64,000 nt of DNA. Source: Morinoia aosen (lineage: Eukaryota > Arthropoda > Malacostraca > Amphipoda > Talitridae). Shown piece by piece: positions 1 to 9,649 of the stretch. Where the stretch lies: positions 39,034,068 to 39,098,067 of the forward strand of contig CM059566.1 in assembly GCA_030386875.1 (NCBI GenBank). The letters are read 5' to 3'. A program made the position numbers and the translations under genes. The notes under the pieces are model-generated. The model saw only the letters and a program-made list of their open reading frames with translations, did no database searches and was not told where the DNA came from. Every line of letters begins with the position of its first letter. Position 1 is the stretch's first letter.

Positions 1-109
1 TAAGCATCTCTAGATTACTTGTGTGTATATTTTTATGTCAGTTTTTGAGTTATTCTATGTAATTTCCAACATTAACTGTAAATAGTCCCCAATGGGATGC
101 AATTATTGT

Positions 110-450
110 GCAGATGGGAATGAGTGCTCCTGTGGTTAATGTGAGGCCACAGACTGAGTTAAGTAGGCCTTTTTTGTTGAAATAAAATTATTTTTGTTTT
201 GTTGCAAAATATTTTTCCCCGGCACAGTACAGTCCTGTTTTTCAACACCTAGTGCTTAGTACTTACATCATGTTTCATAGCCTCAACTTACTGTTTCTAT
301 GTGCAGGGTATCTAGTGTGGGAATGCACCTGGTGCTTAGATTCTGTGCCCCTCAACTCTATACTAGGTAGTGCCTTCATCCTTCTGCACTTTGGAATGCC
401 TTTGTTGCAGTTAGGGAGGCTACAACTAACTTATCTAATCTGTGCTAAAA
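110..450 (+). repeat. Interspersed SINE-like repeat, copy 1 (older form)
   Basis: This is a diverged copy of a roughly 340-bp dispersed repeat that also occurs at 3069-3410, 10008-10345, 47020-48010 (split), 48740-48960 and 49120-49430. Landmarks in order are a GTGCTCC-like head, a 'TAGGTAGGCCTT' block, 'TTTTTGTTTTGTT', 'CAGTCCTGTTTTTC', a 'GGTGCCTTC' block near the end, and a tail built on AATCT. This copy has an extra 'GTGCAGGGTATCTAGTG' segment that copies 2 and 3 lack, so it belongs to an older subfamily. No open frame or tRNA promoter boxes are seen. The class (SINE or LINE 3' end) is inferred. Confidence 0.6.
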
Positions 451-690
451 AGTTACTGTGTTTGTAACAAGATGTATTTTTGAGTAAGCTATTCCCACAT
501 GCCATGAAATATGAGAACAATAATAAAATTTATGTGACAGCTGCAGATGTTGTAAAATAAAACAGAACCTGTACACTGTCATTCAAAATACCCTCACAAT
601 TCAAACTATGCATCAAAATCAGGCTTTATTAAGGATCAGTCAATGCAATCTGAGGCTAAAACACATCATGGGTAGAACTTCTGTTGACAG

Positions 691-870
691 TGCCTGTGTG
701 ATAAGTATTTCTTCTTGTGGTGACAGTGTCTGTGTGATAAATATTTCTTCTTGTGGTGACAGTGCCTGTGTGATAAATATTTCTTCTTGTGTTGACAGTG
801 CCTGTGTGATAAATATTTCTTCTTGTGTTGACAGTGCCTGTGTGATAAATATTTCTTCTTGTGTTGACAG
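691..870 (+). repeat. 36-bp minisatellite, five full units, before TAF11 exon 1
   Basis: Five complete 36-bp units lie head to tail (691, 727, 763, 799 and 835), with degenerate half-units on each side. Each unit reads TGCCTGTGTGATAAATA, then TTTCTTCTTGTG, then TTGACAG or GTGACAG. That is a pyrimidine tract followed by CAG, the shape of a 3' splice site. The last unit ends at the CAG at 868-870, 33 bp before the probable TAF11 start codon. The period is a multiple of three, so the array is open on both strands; those frames are not considered genes. Confidence 0.85.
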
Positions 871-903
871 TGCTTGTGTAATAAATATTTCATCTTCACT
901 CTG

Positions 904-3900
904 ATGAGCAGTGATGCAAGCGAGCAAGAACAGGACTACTCTGATGTACAAGACGTGGCAGCTCTGGCCTCAGCAGCAGACACAGAAGAATCCCTGTCAA
1001 CACCAGCAACACCCACCACAGCGGCTCCCACTGCCAAGAAGAGTAGGCGGGAGTTGGAAGAGGAGGAGAGAGAGAAAATGCAGTAAGTCTTGGTGTTTTT
1101 AGGGGATTTTTATGTGAACTTTTCTGTGGTGTGTCAAGAAAGTAGTAAAATTCCTTGACAGACTGGAATTGAACCTGTCCTATGTTTATATTTTTTTGTA
1201 AAGCTTTATGGTTGCACTAAATAGCTTTAATGGGTCTTGGATAGGCTAATTTTCATGTTCACAGTGTAGATAAATGCTCTTTTTTCAGTTTTTATTTAGC
1301 AGTTCCTGCTAATCTTGTCTAGAGGTCATTGTCTTAGCTTTGTTAAGTATTTAAATTAGTGGATTTAATTAAATTAAGCTCGTTGTATGGCCAGATTCAT
1401 GGTTGTTCACTGGTTGCAAGTAGCATAAATTGTATTTTATGTATGTATATATTTTTGCTATGGGTTCAAAATCCTTGTACACTAAAACTGTACCTAATCA
1501 AAAAATTTGAGAATTTTGTAAATGTGTTGTTTTTGAAAGTATAAAGTATAGAGTAAAGGAATCTGTTTCATTAAAGATCCTCAACAGCTTCAGTAGCTTT
1601 GTAAGGTTTAGAAAGAAATTGTTAATTATTATGTATATCAAAAGATTTTCTGCCTCACCTTGTATATTCTCAATTACTCTATAGAAGCTGGTGTCATACT
1701 TTCGAGAGAAAAATTGAAAACTCCTATGAAAGATTAACATAGTGATCCACAATGTTTTTTCACACATGTTAGGCTCTAAATATGAACGTTCTTGCATGTT
1801 CTGATATAATGCATGCACAGAAACCTTGTCACTTCTTAATTGCGAGTTTCATTTATTTTGTTAATATTTGCACTGAACATTCTTTTCAAGAGTACTGGTT
1901 TCCAACTTCACGGAGAGCCAGTTGGACCGGTACGAAATGTACAGGCGCTCGGCGTTTCCTAAGGCTGCTGTTAAAAGGCTCATGCAGACCATCACTGGCT
2001 GCTCTGTGTCACAGAATGTCGTCATCGCCATGTCGGGAGTCGCCAAAGTCTTCATTGGAGAAATTGTTGAAGAAGGTAAGGGGCATGAAGCTGGCTCGCA
2101 TGAAGCGATTTCGGTGATCGTGCTGCTCTTAACGCTTTGACCGCGGCGGATAAAACTGGAGTTTAATATTCAATTCAAATTTAAAGTCAATTGTAGTTAG
2201 TAATGTTGGTAATCCCAAATGGTAACTGGTGTTTGCATTTAGTTTTGGTTTAGTATTTTTATAAATTAAGTTTGTGACTACTGGTTGGTCAGCAGCATAA
2301 TGAAGAGTCACTCAGTGACCTAATATGGCTCATGTCACGGTCTAAGTGTTAAATGCCTGTTCATTGGATTAACGCACAGAAAGTGTGAGATAATTCTGAC
2401 TCCAACATTTCCTAGCTGCATTTATTATGGATGTTTATTCCTAAGATTCTTGAACTATGACGTACTTGAAAATATGGAAAATTCCAAGAAAATGAAAAAT
2501 TTACTCTAAATTATTATTAATTTCCTTGGAATTTTCCTCGTTTTCAAGTTTCTCATCAATTTGCGATTCAAGCAAACAACACCCGTTCAGATATATTCTT
2601 GAACTATCAGACAGTCTTAACATTTTTAAAAGCTAGTGACAAAAATCAATTGAATCCCTGAAAATGTTTCTGTGATCATGATGGCTTAGTGGAGCAAGGA
2701 CAAAAAATTTTTTTCCTCTCCCTTCATCATGTAGCGAAATTTTTGGTGTGGGTTTTGAGTGGTTTTAATGTTTTAATTCAGTTTGAAATATGTATTACCA
2801 TTTATAGACCTACCATCATGGGTTACTAAAGCTTGATGTAATTGCTTATAATTTTTGAAATTGAAGAAATGAATATAAATGATCACTAAACATGTCCGCC
2901 ACTCCTGCAAATATATAGAGACCACCTTCATTATTCATTAGTAAATAATAGTTTCTTTTGGGAGGGACCTATACATAGCACTTTCATGGTTTCAACAGCG
3001 GATGCGTGATGATAATGATTACAGCATCAATTGGTGTCACTTGAAATGTCACTTTTGACAGATCCATGTTTCTATGGGAACTATCGCTCCCAGGGGGACG
3101 ATGTGAGGGCCCGAGCTGAGAGTTAGGTAGGCCTTCTTTTTGTTGAAATGAAATGTTTTTGTTATGTTAAGGACCACCTTTTTTCGGTTCACTGCTGTCC
3201 TGTTCTTCAGCTCCTACTACTTTCTTCTTCAACTTTGATCTTGTTTCATAATCTTCTTTCCCAACTTACTGTTTCTATGCCCTTTCTGCGTAGATTCCGC
3301 GTTTCCTTAACTCCATACTAAATGGTGCCTTCCTCCTTCCTCTCTTTGGATCGCAATTGTTGCTGGGTAGGGAGGCTAAAACTAACGACTAATCTAATCT
3401 AATATAATCTTTTGACAGATCCACGTAGCACTTTCAGGATTTCAACAGCGGATGCGTGATGATAATGATTACAGCATCAGTTAGTGTCACTTGAAGATTT
3501 TTGTTGCTAACTAACGTTGTAGAAAACGCTACGATAATGTAGAGTAATGTAAGAGCAGGCTTTTTTGCATGCTATCTTCAAAATCTGTGGAGAGAGATTA
3601 CATGAAAACTTATGTGATTTTTGTAGACAAAGTATTTTGAAATGAGTTAATTTTTCTCTAGGTTTTGTAAATACTATTTTAATTGTTCAATAAAGTGAAT
3701 GCTTTTCAGTGATTCATCGAATATTAACGCATTCAGTTCATTGGCCTAGATATTATTCCAAGCACATTTATGGAAAAATATGAATGAAATTGCCAGTAAA
3801 TAACTTGGATTCCCTGATGAGGGGCACATGCGGTGTTAACAATAGTCTACGTGACAATCTGTTGCATATTTTTCATGCTAACCATGTTTCTAAATGTTGA

Positions 3901-5087
3901 ACTATGGTATTATGGAAGATTATTGGGTGCTACTATAGCGTGAGGTCTACACTAAAGAATGAGATCTACCTTTAGCTAGTACTATAGCGTGAGGTTAAGT
4001 TACTAATGGATATTACTTATTTCCATACATTTAATGTAGCAATAAACACTTAATTTTTACATCTCAAACTGCACCTGGGTAGACGATATGTGACGGTAGA
4101 CGTCACGCTATATTAGCCCGATTATTGTTATATGTAAAACTAGAGAATACTACACAAAATTCAATTCATATTTTGTGACCTGCGCATAATTGTTAAGTAT
4201 GAAATTAGAGAATGGTACACTAGGTTCTTGTGACCAGCGCATCATTGTTTAGCATAAAACTAGAGAATGGTACACTAGGTTCATGTGACCAGCGCATCGT
4301 TGTTTAGCATAAAACTAGAGAATGGTACACTAGGTTCATGTGACCAGCGCATCATTGTTTAGCATAAAACTAGAGAATGCTACACTAGGTTCTTGTGACC
4401 AGCGCATCATTGTTTAGCATAAAACTAGAGAATGCTACACTAGGTTCTTGTGACCAGCGCATCATCATAAAACTAGAGAATGGTACACTAGGTTCTTGTG
4501 ACCAGCGCATCATTGTTTAGCATAAAACTAGAGAATGCTACACTAGGTTCATGTGACCAGCACATCATTGTTTAGCATAAAACTAGAGAATGGTACACTA
4601 GGTTCTTGTGACCAGCACATCATTGTTTAGCATAAAACTAGAGAATGGTACACTAGGTTCTTGTGACCAGCGCATCATTGTTTAGCATAAAACTAGAGAA
4701 TGGTACACTAGGTTCATGTGACCAGCACATCATTGTTTAGCATAAAACTTGAGATGGTACACTAGGTTCATGTGACCAGCGCATCATTGTTTAGCATAAA
4801 ACTTGAGAGTGCTACACTAGGTTCATATGACCAGCGCATCATTGTTCAGCATAGTGCTACACTAGGTTCATGTGACCAGCGCATCATTGTTTAGCATGAA
4901 ACTTGAGAATGCTACACCAGATTCATTTGATATTTGGTGACCAGCGCAAGACGTGATGGAAAGCATGGGGGAGAGCGGCCCGCTGCAGCCGAAGCACATC
5001 AGGGAGGCGGTGAGGAGACAGCGGCACGACACACTTCTCAGCCTCCCTTCCCTCAAGAAGACAAGACCGCCTTTCTTTCTCGGATGA
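904..5087 (+). CDS. TAF11: TAF11, transcription initiation factor TFIID subunit 11 (three coding exons)
   Basis: TAF11 is a histone-fold subunit of nuclear TFIID that pairs with TAF13 and helps place TBP at RNA polymerase II promoters. The modelled coding exons are 904-1082, 1891-2075 and 4945-5087. Donors GTAAGT (1083) and GTAAGG (2076) and acceptors TTTTCAAG (1890) and GACCAG (4944) keep one frame through split codons CA/A and G/CG, giving 168 aa. Residues 1-59 are acidic and low-complexity with a basic AKKSRR patch. The conserved fold begins at [20 protein letters not shown], continues through [18 protein letters not shown] and [12 protein letters not shown], and ends with [14 protein letters not shown], as in the human protein. 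ATG 904 was chosen as the first methionine in frame; the frame is open upstream, so an extra 5' exon is possible. The protein is somewhat shorter than human TAF11. Intron 2 carries a SINE-like copy and a satellite that includes the acceptor of exon 3. Confidence 0.93.
1083..1890 (+). other. TAF11 intron 1
   Basis: This is an AT-rich intron of 808 bp bounded by GTAAGT and a TTCTTTTCAAG acceptor. I see no gene, RNA or recognisable repeat in it. Confidence 0.85.
2978..3497 (+). repeat. Tandem duplication split by a retroposon
   Basis: A block starting TAGCACTTTCA and containing CAACAGCGGATGCGTG appears at about 2978-3049 and again at about 3427-3497. The two copies match closely and are separated only by the SINE-like insert with its target duplications. 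The duplication therefore predates the insertion. Confidence 0.75.
3069..3410 (+). mobile_element. SINE-like retroposon, copy 2, with 15-bp target duplication
   Basis: The 342-bp body starts TTTCTATGGGAAC and ends in AATCTAATCTAATATAATCT. It is flanked by TTTGACAGATCCATG (3054-3068) and TTTGACAGATCCACG (3411-3425), a 15-bp duplication with one mismatch. Long duplications and a short-repeat tail are typical of target-primed retroposition. There is no coding capacity and there are no clear A and B boxes, so the head is either not tRNA-derived or too diverged to see. The shared 'GGCCCGAGCT' and 'CCATACTAAATGGTGCC' blocks tie it to the copy at 10008. Confidence 0.75.
4139..4944 (+). repeat. 55-bp satellite in TAF11 intron 2, ending at the exon 3 splice acceptor
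   Basis: About 14 units of roughly 55 bp have the pattern TAGAGAATGGTACACTAGG, then TTCTTGTGACCAG, then CGCATCATTG, then TTTAGCATAAAAC. The real exon 3 acceptor, GGTGACCAG/CGCAAGAC at 4944/4945, occupies the same place in the unit as the internal GTGACCAG/CGCATC. Thirteen internal copies keep CAG followed by CGCA or CACA, and the oldest one (about 4178) reads CCTGCGCA. Some units are shortened, for example near 4460 and 4850. Confidence 0.9.
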
Positions 5088-8000
5088 AACAAATCTCCAA
5101 TGTATATACATACTTGTGCGTACTTATCCTCTAATTTACTCCGACTGCTGTTGTACAAGTTTCACGAAGCCAATGGTTGGAAAAATTGTATATACTGGCC
5201 CTCTAATTTATCGTGACTGCTGTTTTATGAAGCTAATGATTTTTTTTTTTTCAGCGCATTGAAGATTTGATGTCTGTGTACCTGAAGCCAGGGATTATTT
5301 ATACTGGAGTTTTAGGGTTCAAAGAATACCTGTAGGACAATGGTTTTCAAATTTTTCTTACTTAAAATAACGTACTAAATATTTTACTAAATAGTCAGTT
5401 GTGTCAACTTCCGTCCAGTTTCATGAATTTACTAAGTGTTGAATAACTATACGACTTACTTCATTGTATCGCAGTCGGCTGTTCCGCGTAAATACTTAAT
5501 CTCAAAACTTGATGTCCATTTCATTATTAATACCCCTAATAAATTGAACTCAAGAAAAGTCACCGACCGTAAAGCCAACTTTAGTCCAACCAAAGGCAAT
5601 GCGAGTTCAGTTCGTTGCATAGGAAGCTGATTCAGGTTAAAAACAGTGGTAGTAATTACTTCATTCAAATATCCTGATGTATCAATTAATTAGACTATTT
5701 CTTTTTCGTAAAAATTTGAAATCTCCGTTTGTGTGAATTCCTTTCGTTTCATGTTTATGTCCTACGTGTAACATCGTTATGTGCTGTGTGTACTTGCGAG
5801 TAGCAGATCCTACAGCAGGTACTTGTAGCAGATCCTACTGGTACCTGAGTCGTTAAGTATTGCTGATACTTAGTTTGTGAGTACATTTTTCAGGTAGAAA
5901 GTGAAGCCTATTACTGTTGGGGCTTGTTGAACAAGCTTGAACATGGTTAACGAATTACGAGTGTCTAAATCTCATTTTACCTAGCATTACATGGAGGTGA
6001 AATCGAATTTAGATTTGGAGGTTGCGTGCCTGTGATACGGATATTAATGTGTGAACTTATTTATAATTTTCTGCTTCATGTTCAGATAACGCAGTATTCT
6101 ACTTTGTACTATTATCCGACTATATGTAGACTACGTAGATTCGCCCATGCAATTACTGCCATTGCAATTGACTAAGTAGATTTGCCCAGGAACACGGTCG
6201 GTGTTTATAGTACCTCTTTATGGAATCTATTACGTATATGTTTAGGTTTATTAGCCTTCCTTATGTGGGTTCACAGTTAAAGTGTTGTACTTTTTGATTC
6301 ATCTGATCAGCCTCGCTGACGATTTTTTCTCTTCCTATTATTCCGTATACATTTAAAAAATGTATTGGGTCATGTTCTGCGTGTCGAAACGTTGTACTTC
6401 CTGTGATCAAATTTCTTATAAAATTATCGGTTTGAAATGCTCAATGAGTTATAAGCAAGTCTCAAGTCCACATGAATACGTTACTGATTGTGTAGAAAAA
6501 AATATGAGCATTGCGCAGTTATGTCAGTTCATCCTTCAAAATTTTCTTAGCTGTCGCATGTTGAAAAAAGAATAGTGCTGTCAAACTGGGATAAGGCAAA
6601 GAAACAACATAGAAGATTTTTGAAACTTTTTTACCATAGAATACAATGTTGTAAGTCATTCGTAACATGAATAATTACAGCAATAACTAAATAACCAAGG
6701 TGTATTGCTAAATATTTTTCAGCCTCGATAGAATGCCTGTAGAAGATCATTGCCATAATCATGTCTAGATGATTTGCTTTTCTAGGAATGAGTAGGATTC
6801 ATTGTCAAACGTCGCTGTTCATCTTGAGAAATAAGTTCTATAGTATACTCAACTGTTCATCCATTCTTGCTGGAGACACCGTTTGATGTTATTAAGCGCC
6901 ACCTCTTTTTTGTATTTTCCATCAAAATTATCGGTTCATGTTACTTTTCAAAATTTTTCAAAATTACTTGTATTGTCAAAATTTTTTAATCAGCTTTTTT
7001 TAATTTTTTTCAAAATTACTTGAAAAAAGCTGGTGTACTGTCACCAAGGAGGTTATAATAATGAAGCTGACATCATCGCTTTAGCTTGAAGCCAGTGGAG
7101 GCGGAAAGGCCATGCAACGGAGGTGGTGCGCAGTTGGTCACTAGCAGGCAGAGAAGCAGGACGCTGCTTATCCATGCTGCATCCAAAGGCTACTTTTTCA
7201 GTATGCCCCACTCATGTCTAATTCTCGTATTATGCACAAGTGCAATAGCACTTTCATAAAAGATTCAGACATAAGTTTCCACGTGTACGTACAGAAATTT
7301 CATGAATTACATACTTCAACGGGAATACATTTAGCTAGTAAATTAAAATTAAAGCACATGAATTACTTGAAAAAAATGAATGTCAAACTTGCTGCTCAAC
7401 TTTAAAGTGATTCCGTTGCAGATGGATTACAGTTTTGTCTAAATAAAAAATTGACGGTTTTAGCGGTAGTGAGGCAACAATAACATTTATTAGTGAGTTT
7501 GATATATTAAATTTCTGAAATGATTTATCACATGGATATAAGAAATCTATTAACTCAATTAATGCCGGCAAATCTTATTCTACCCTTGAAGAAGGTACTT
7601 AGTATATATGTAAAATCCCTTTGCTGACAGATGTTGATCTGTCAAACTAATGTGCGAGTCAGTCAAAAAAACAGGATTTATAGGGTTTTTAATTTGTATT
7701 AAAAGCATTAAAAACGTGTTTTGTAAAATTTTCAAACTCGGCATGTGTTTTTCACTTACGTATAAAATAAGTCCAGATCATTTATAATTAATTTTCTGAA
7801 TAATTCGAAGCAGATGTTTTTGCAAAACTACCCAACAGCAAAACAATTTGCTAGTTTCTATAAACGTCTATTTGTTCACAATGAAATGGAACATGTTCTC
7901 AATGGTTACTGAACGTTTTTTGAAGATGTAACAATTTTGACAGCATCTAGTAAATGCAACCCATCTTTATTAATGTCATCTTGTGCTATAACAGATTTTA

Positions 8001-8515
8001 ATAATTCTTGTTCTAAGGAATGAATAATGTCCGATGATGTTCGTTGTAAAGATGCATGCAGAGACGATACATGTACCAAGATTGTTCTAAATAGAAGACT
8101 GTTCTATTTTTTTTCTAATTCAGTATATTTTTATAACGTTGTTCCTCTGTAGGATGGTACATAGTAAGAAAATTAAAAAATTTTCTTTGTTGCGTATCAT
8201 GTGTAATTTCTCTTTGTCTAAATACTGATAATAAAAATTCCCTAAAGTTTATTGATCTTAAAGAGAAAACGCAATTGACCTATCCACCAAAGGGCATTGG
8301 CATATGATTAATTGCTGAAAATTAATGTCAGCAAGGTTATAAAATTAGACTATGTGTACGAATCCTAGTACTTACGACTTAAAAAATGCTTCATTCCCCA
8401 CTTGGTATTTGTATTGAAAAGAAACTGTTCACTTCACTTCACAATTTCTCATTCGAAGTGGATCCTTCACAGAATCATATTTATTTATTGATAAAATGGG
8501 TTGTATCTCAATATA
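5088..8515. other. TAF11 3' UTR and intergenic sequence without a recognised gene
   Basis: The 3' end of TAF11 must lie here; AATAAA at 5538-5543 is one candidate poly(A) signal. A TTTTTTTTTTCAGCGCATTG string at about 5242-5261 repeats the CAG/CGCA acceptor motif downstream of the stop codon. The rest is AT-rich with only short random open frames. I see no RNA gene or mobile element I can name. Confidence 0.5.
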
Positions 8516-9103
8516 CTAGCAGGGCCTGTGGAAATTCCACGGAGAATGTCATCAATAAGCTATGTGGATCCGTGAAAAGCATTTATTTGGTCAATATTAC
8601 CTCCCAGATTTTGAAGTAACATATTCTAACCTAACTAATCTTAACTTAACATCTTCAAACCTATCTTCTCCTAACCTATGCTAACCAAAGCTATCCTAAC
8701 CTAACATATCTTAACTAACCCAACCTATTCTATTCTAACCTAACTTTAACCACTGTCATCAATAAGCTAGGTGGACCCTTGAAAAAATTCGGTCAACATT
8801 ACCTAACGAATTCTATCATAACGTTCTAATCTTACCCATCCTAACATAACATGTACTAACCTATCCTATCCGAACAAACTAAAAAAAATTGAAATATTAA
8901 AATTTTTTATATAATTTAAAAACCTTAAACAATTTTCATCTCCCCCTGCCCCTTTCCCTCTCTCTCATCCTTCCTTCTCACCCTCACTTTCTCTCCCTCT
9001 CTCCCTCTAATGGAGCGCGACCCGACACCAGCCAACCCGTATCATAGATACCGCAATTTTTTGTGAAGGGCGTGACGCACAGGTTAGCGTATTAATATAT
9101 AGA
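8516..9103 (-). mobile_element. Short non-autonomous Helitron
   Basis: Read on the minus strand, the element starts TCTATATATTAATACGCT after an A and ends CCCTGCTAG before a T, which is the Helitron A/T insertion rule. A hairpin with arms CCGTGGAA and TTTCCACAGG lies about 10 bp before CTAG. The interior holds degenerate TTAGG-like runs and no open frame. Its two ends match those of the larger element at 51732-55177, which supports one family. It would need Rep/helicase protein supplied from elsewhere. Confidence 0.8.
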
Positions 9104-9412
9104 TTACTTTGAGATGTCATCACTCTAATCAACTATTTAACAAAGGCAATCATTAACAGGGAAACTTCAGCCGTCAAATTTCAATTATTTTGACTTTATA
9201 TTAAGGTATGTAAATATAATACCTATGTTATATAAAACTTGCTCTGTACAACAAAATTAAATTACTTTATGGTTGTAAAAATGCTCTTTATTAACTTGAA
9301 ACACACAGAAAAAATCGTGTATTTAGGGCGTATGTAAGTATTAATTTCTCAACATGACTGGATGAAGTTGCTGAATAAATATTTCTATGCAAATGTTGTT
9401 TTTTATCATTCA

Positions 9413-9468
9413 GCGAAAACACGATTGAAATAATGGCGAAGAAGAAAAATACGTATGGCACAAAGTCG
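9413..9468 (+). other. Candidate small coding exon, unrecognised
   Basis: A strong acceptor (TTTTTTATCATTCAG, ending 9412) and a consensus donor (C/GTAAGTC at 9468/9469) bound 56 bp that are open in the frame reading ENTIEIMAKKKNTYGTKS. An ATG lies at 9433. The opposite strand is also open here and encodes a short hydrophobic stretch (MADLRDFVPYVFFFFAII), so the strand is uncertain. No homology is recognised and no partner exon was found. Confidence 0.2.
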
Positions 9469-9649
9469 CGTAAGTCTGCCATCTCACAGCGCGGTGTTCT
9501 GTCCCTGATGTTGGAGGTGGTGGACCCTCCACTGTCACACCACCTCAAAACCCGAGACAAACTAGAGACGGCAGATGGTGGTTTCACTCGCTTAACTGGC
9601 AACAGTTGGCGATGCCGAGTTGGCGATCAACTTCACGACCAACTGTAAG

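Larger units (their letters stand above)
2076..4944 (+). other. TAF11 intron 2
   Basis: A 2.9-kb intron runs from GTAAGG to CAG. It holds the SINE-like copy at 3069-3410 inside a short tandem duplication, and the 55-bp satellite at 4139-4944 that abuts the acceptor. The remainder (2.1-2.95 kb and 3.5-4.1 kb) is AT-rich with no feature I can support. Confidence 0.8.

Noticed and set aside
640-951. Repetitive frames on both strands encoding 12-residue repeats such as DSACVINISSCV
   Set aside because: The 36-bp period is a multiple of three, so any frame without a stop stays open. The array lies in non-coding sequence before TAF11 and shows no codon-specific conservation.
4868-5158. Minus- and plus-strand frames over TAF11 exon 3
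   Set aside because: They overlap the exon in other frames. Only the spliced frame gives the conserved [14 protein letters not shown].
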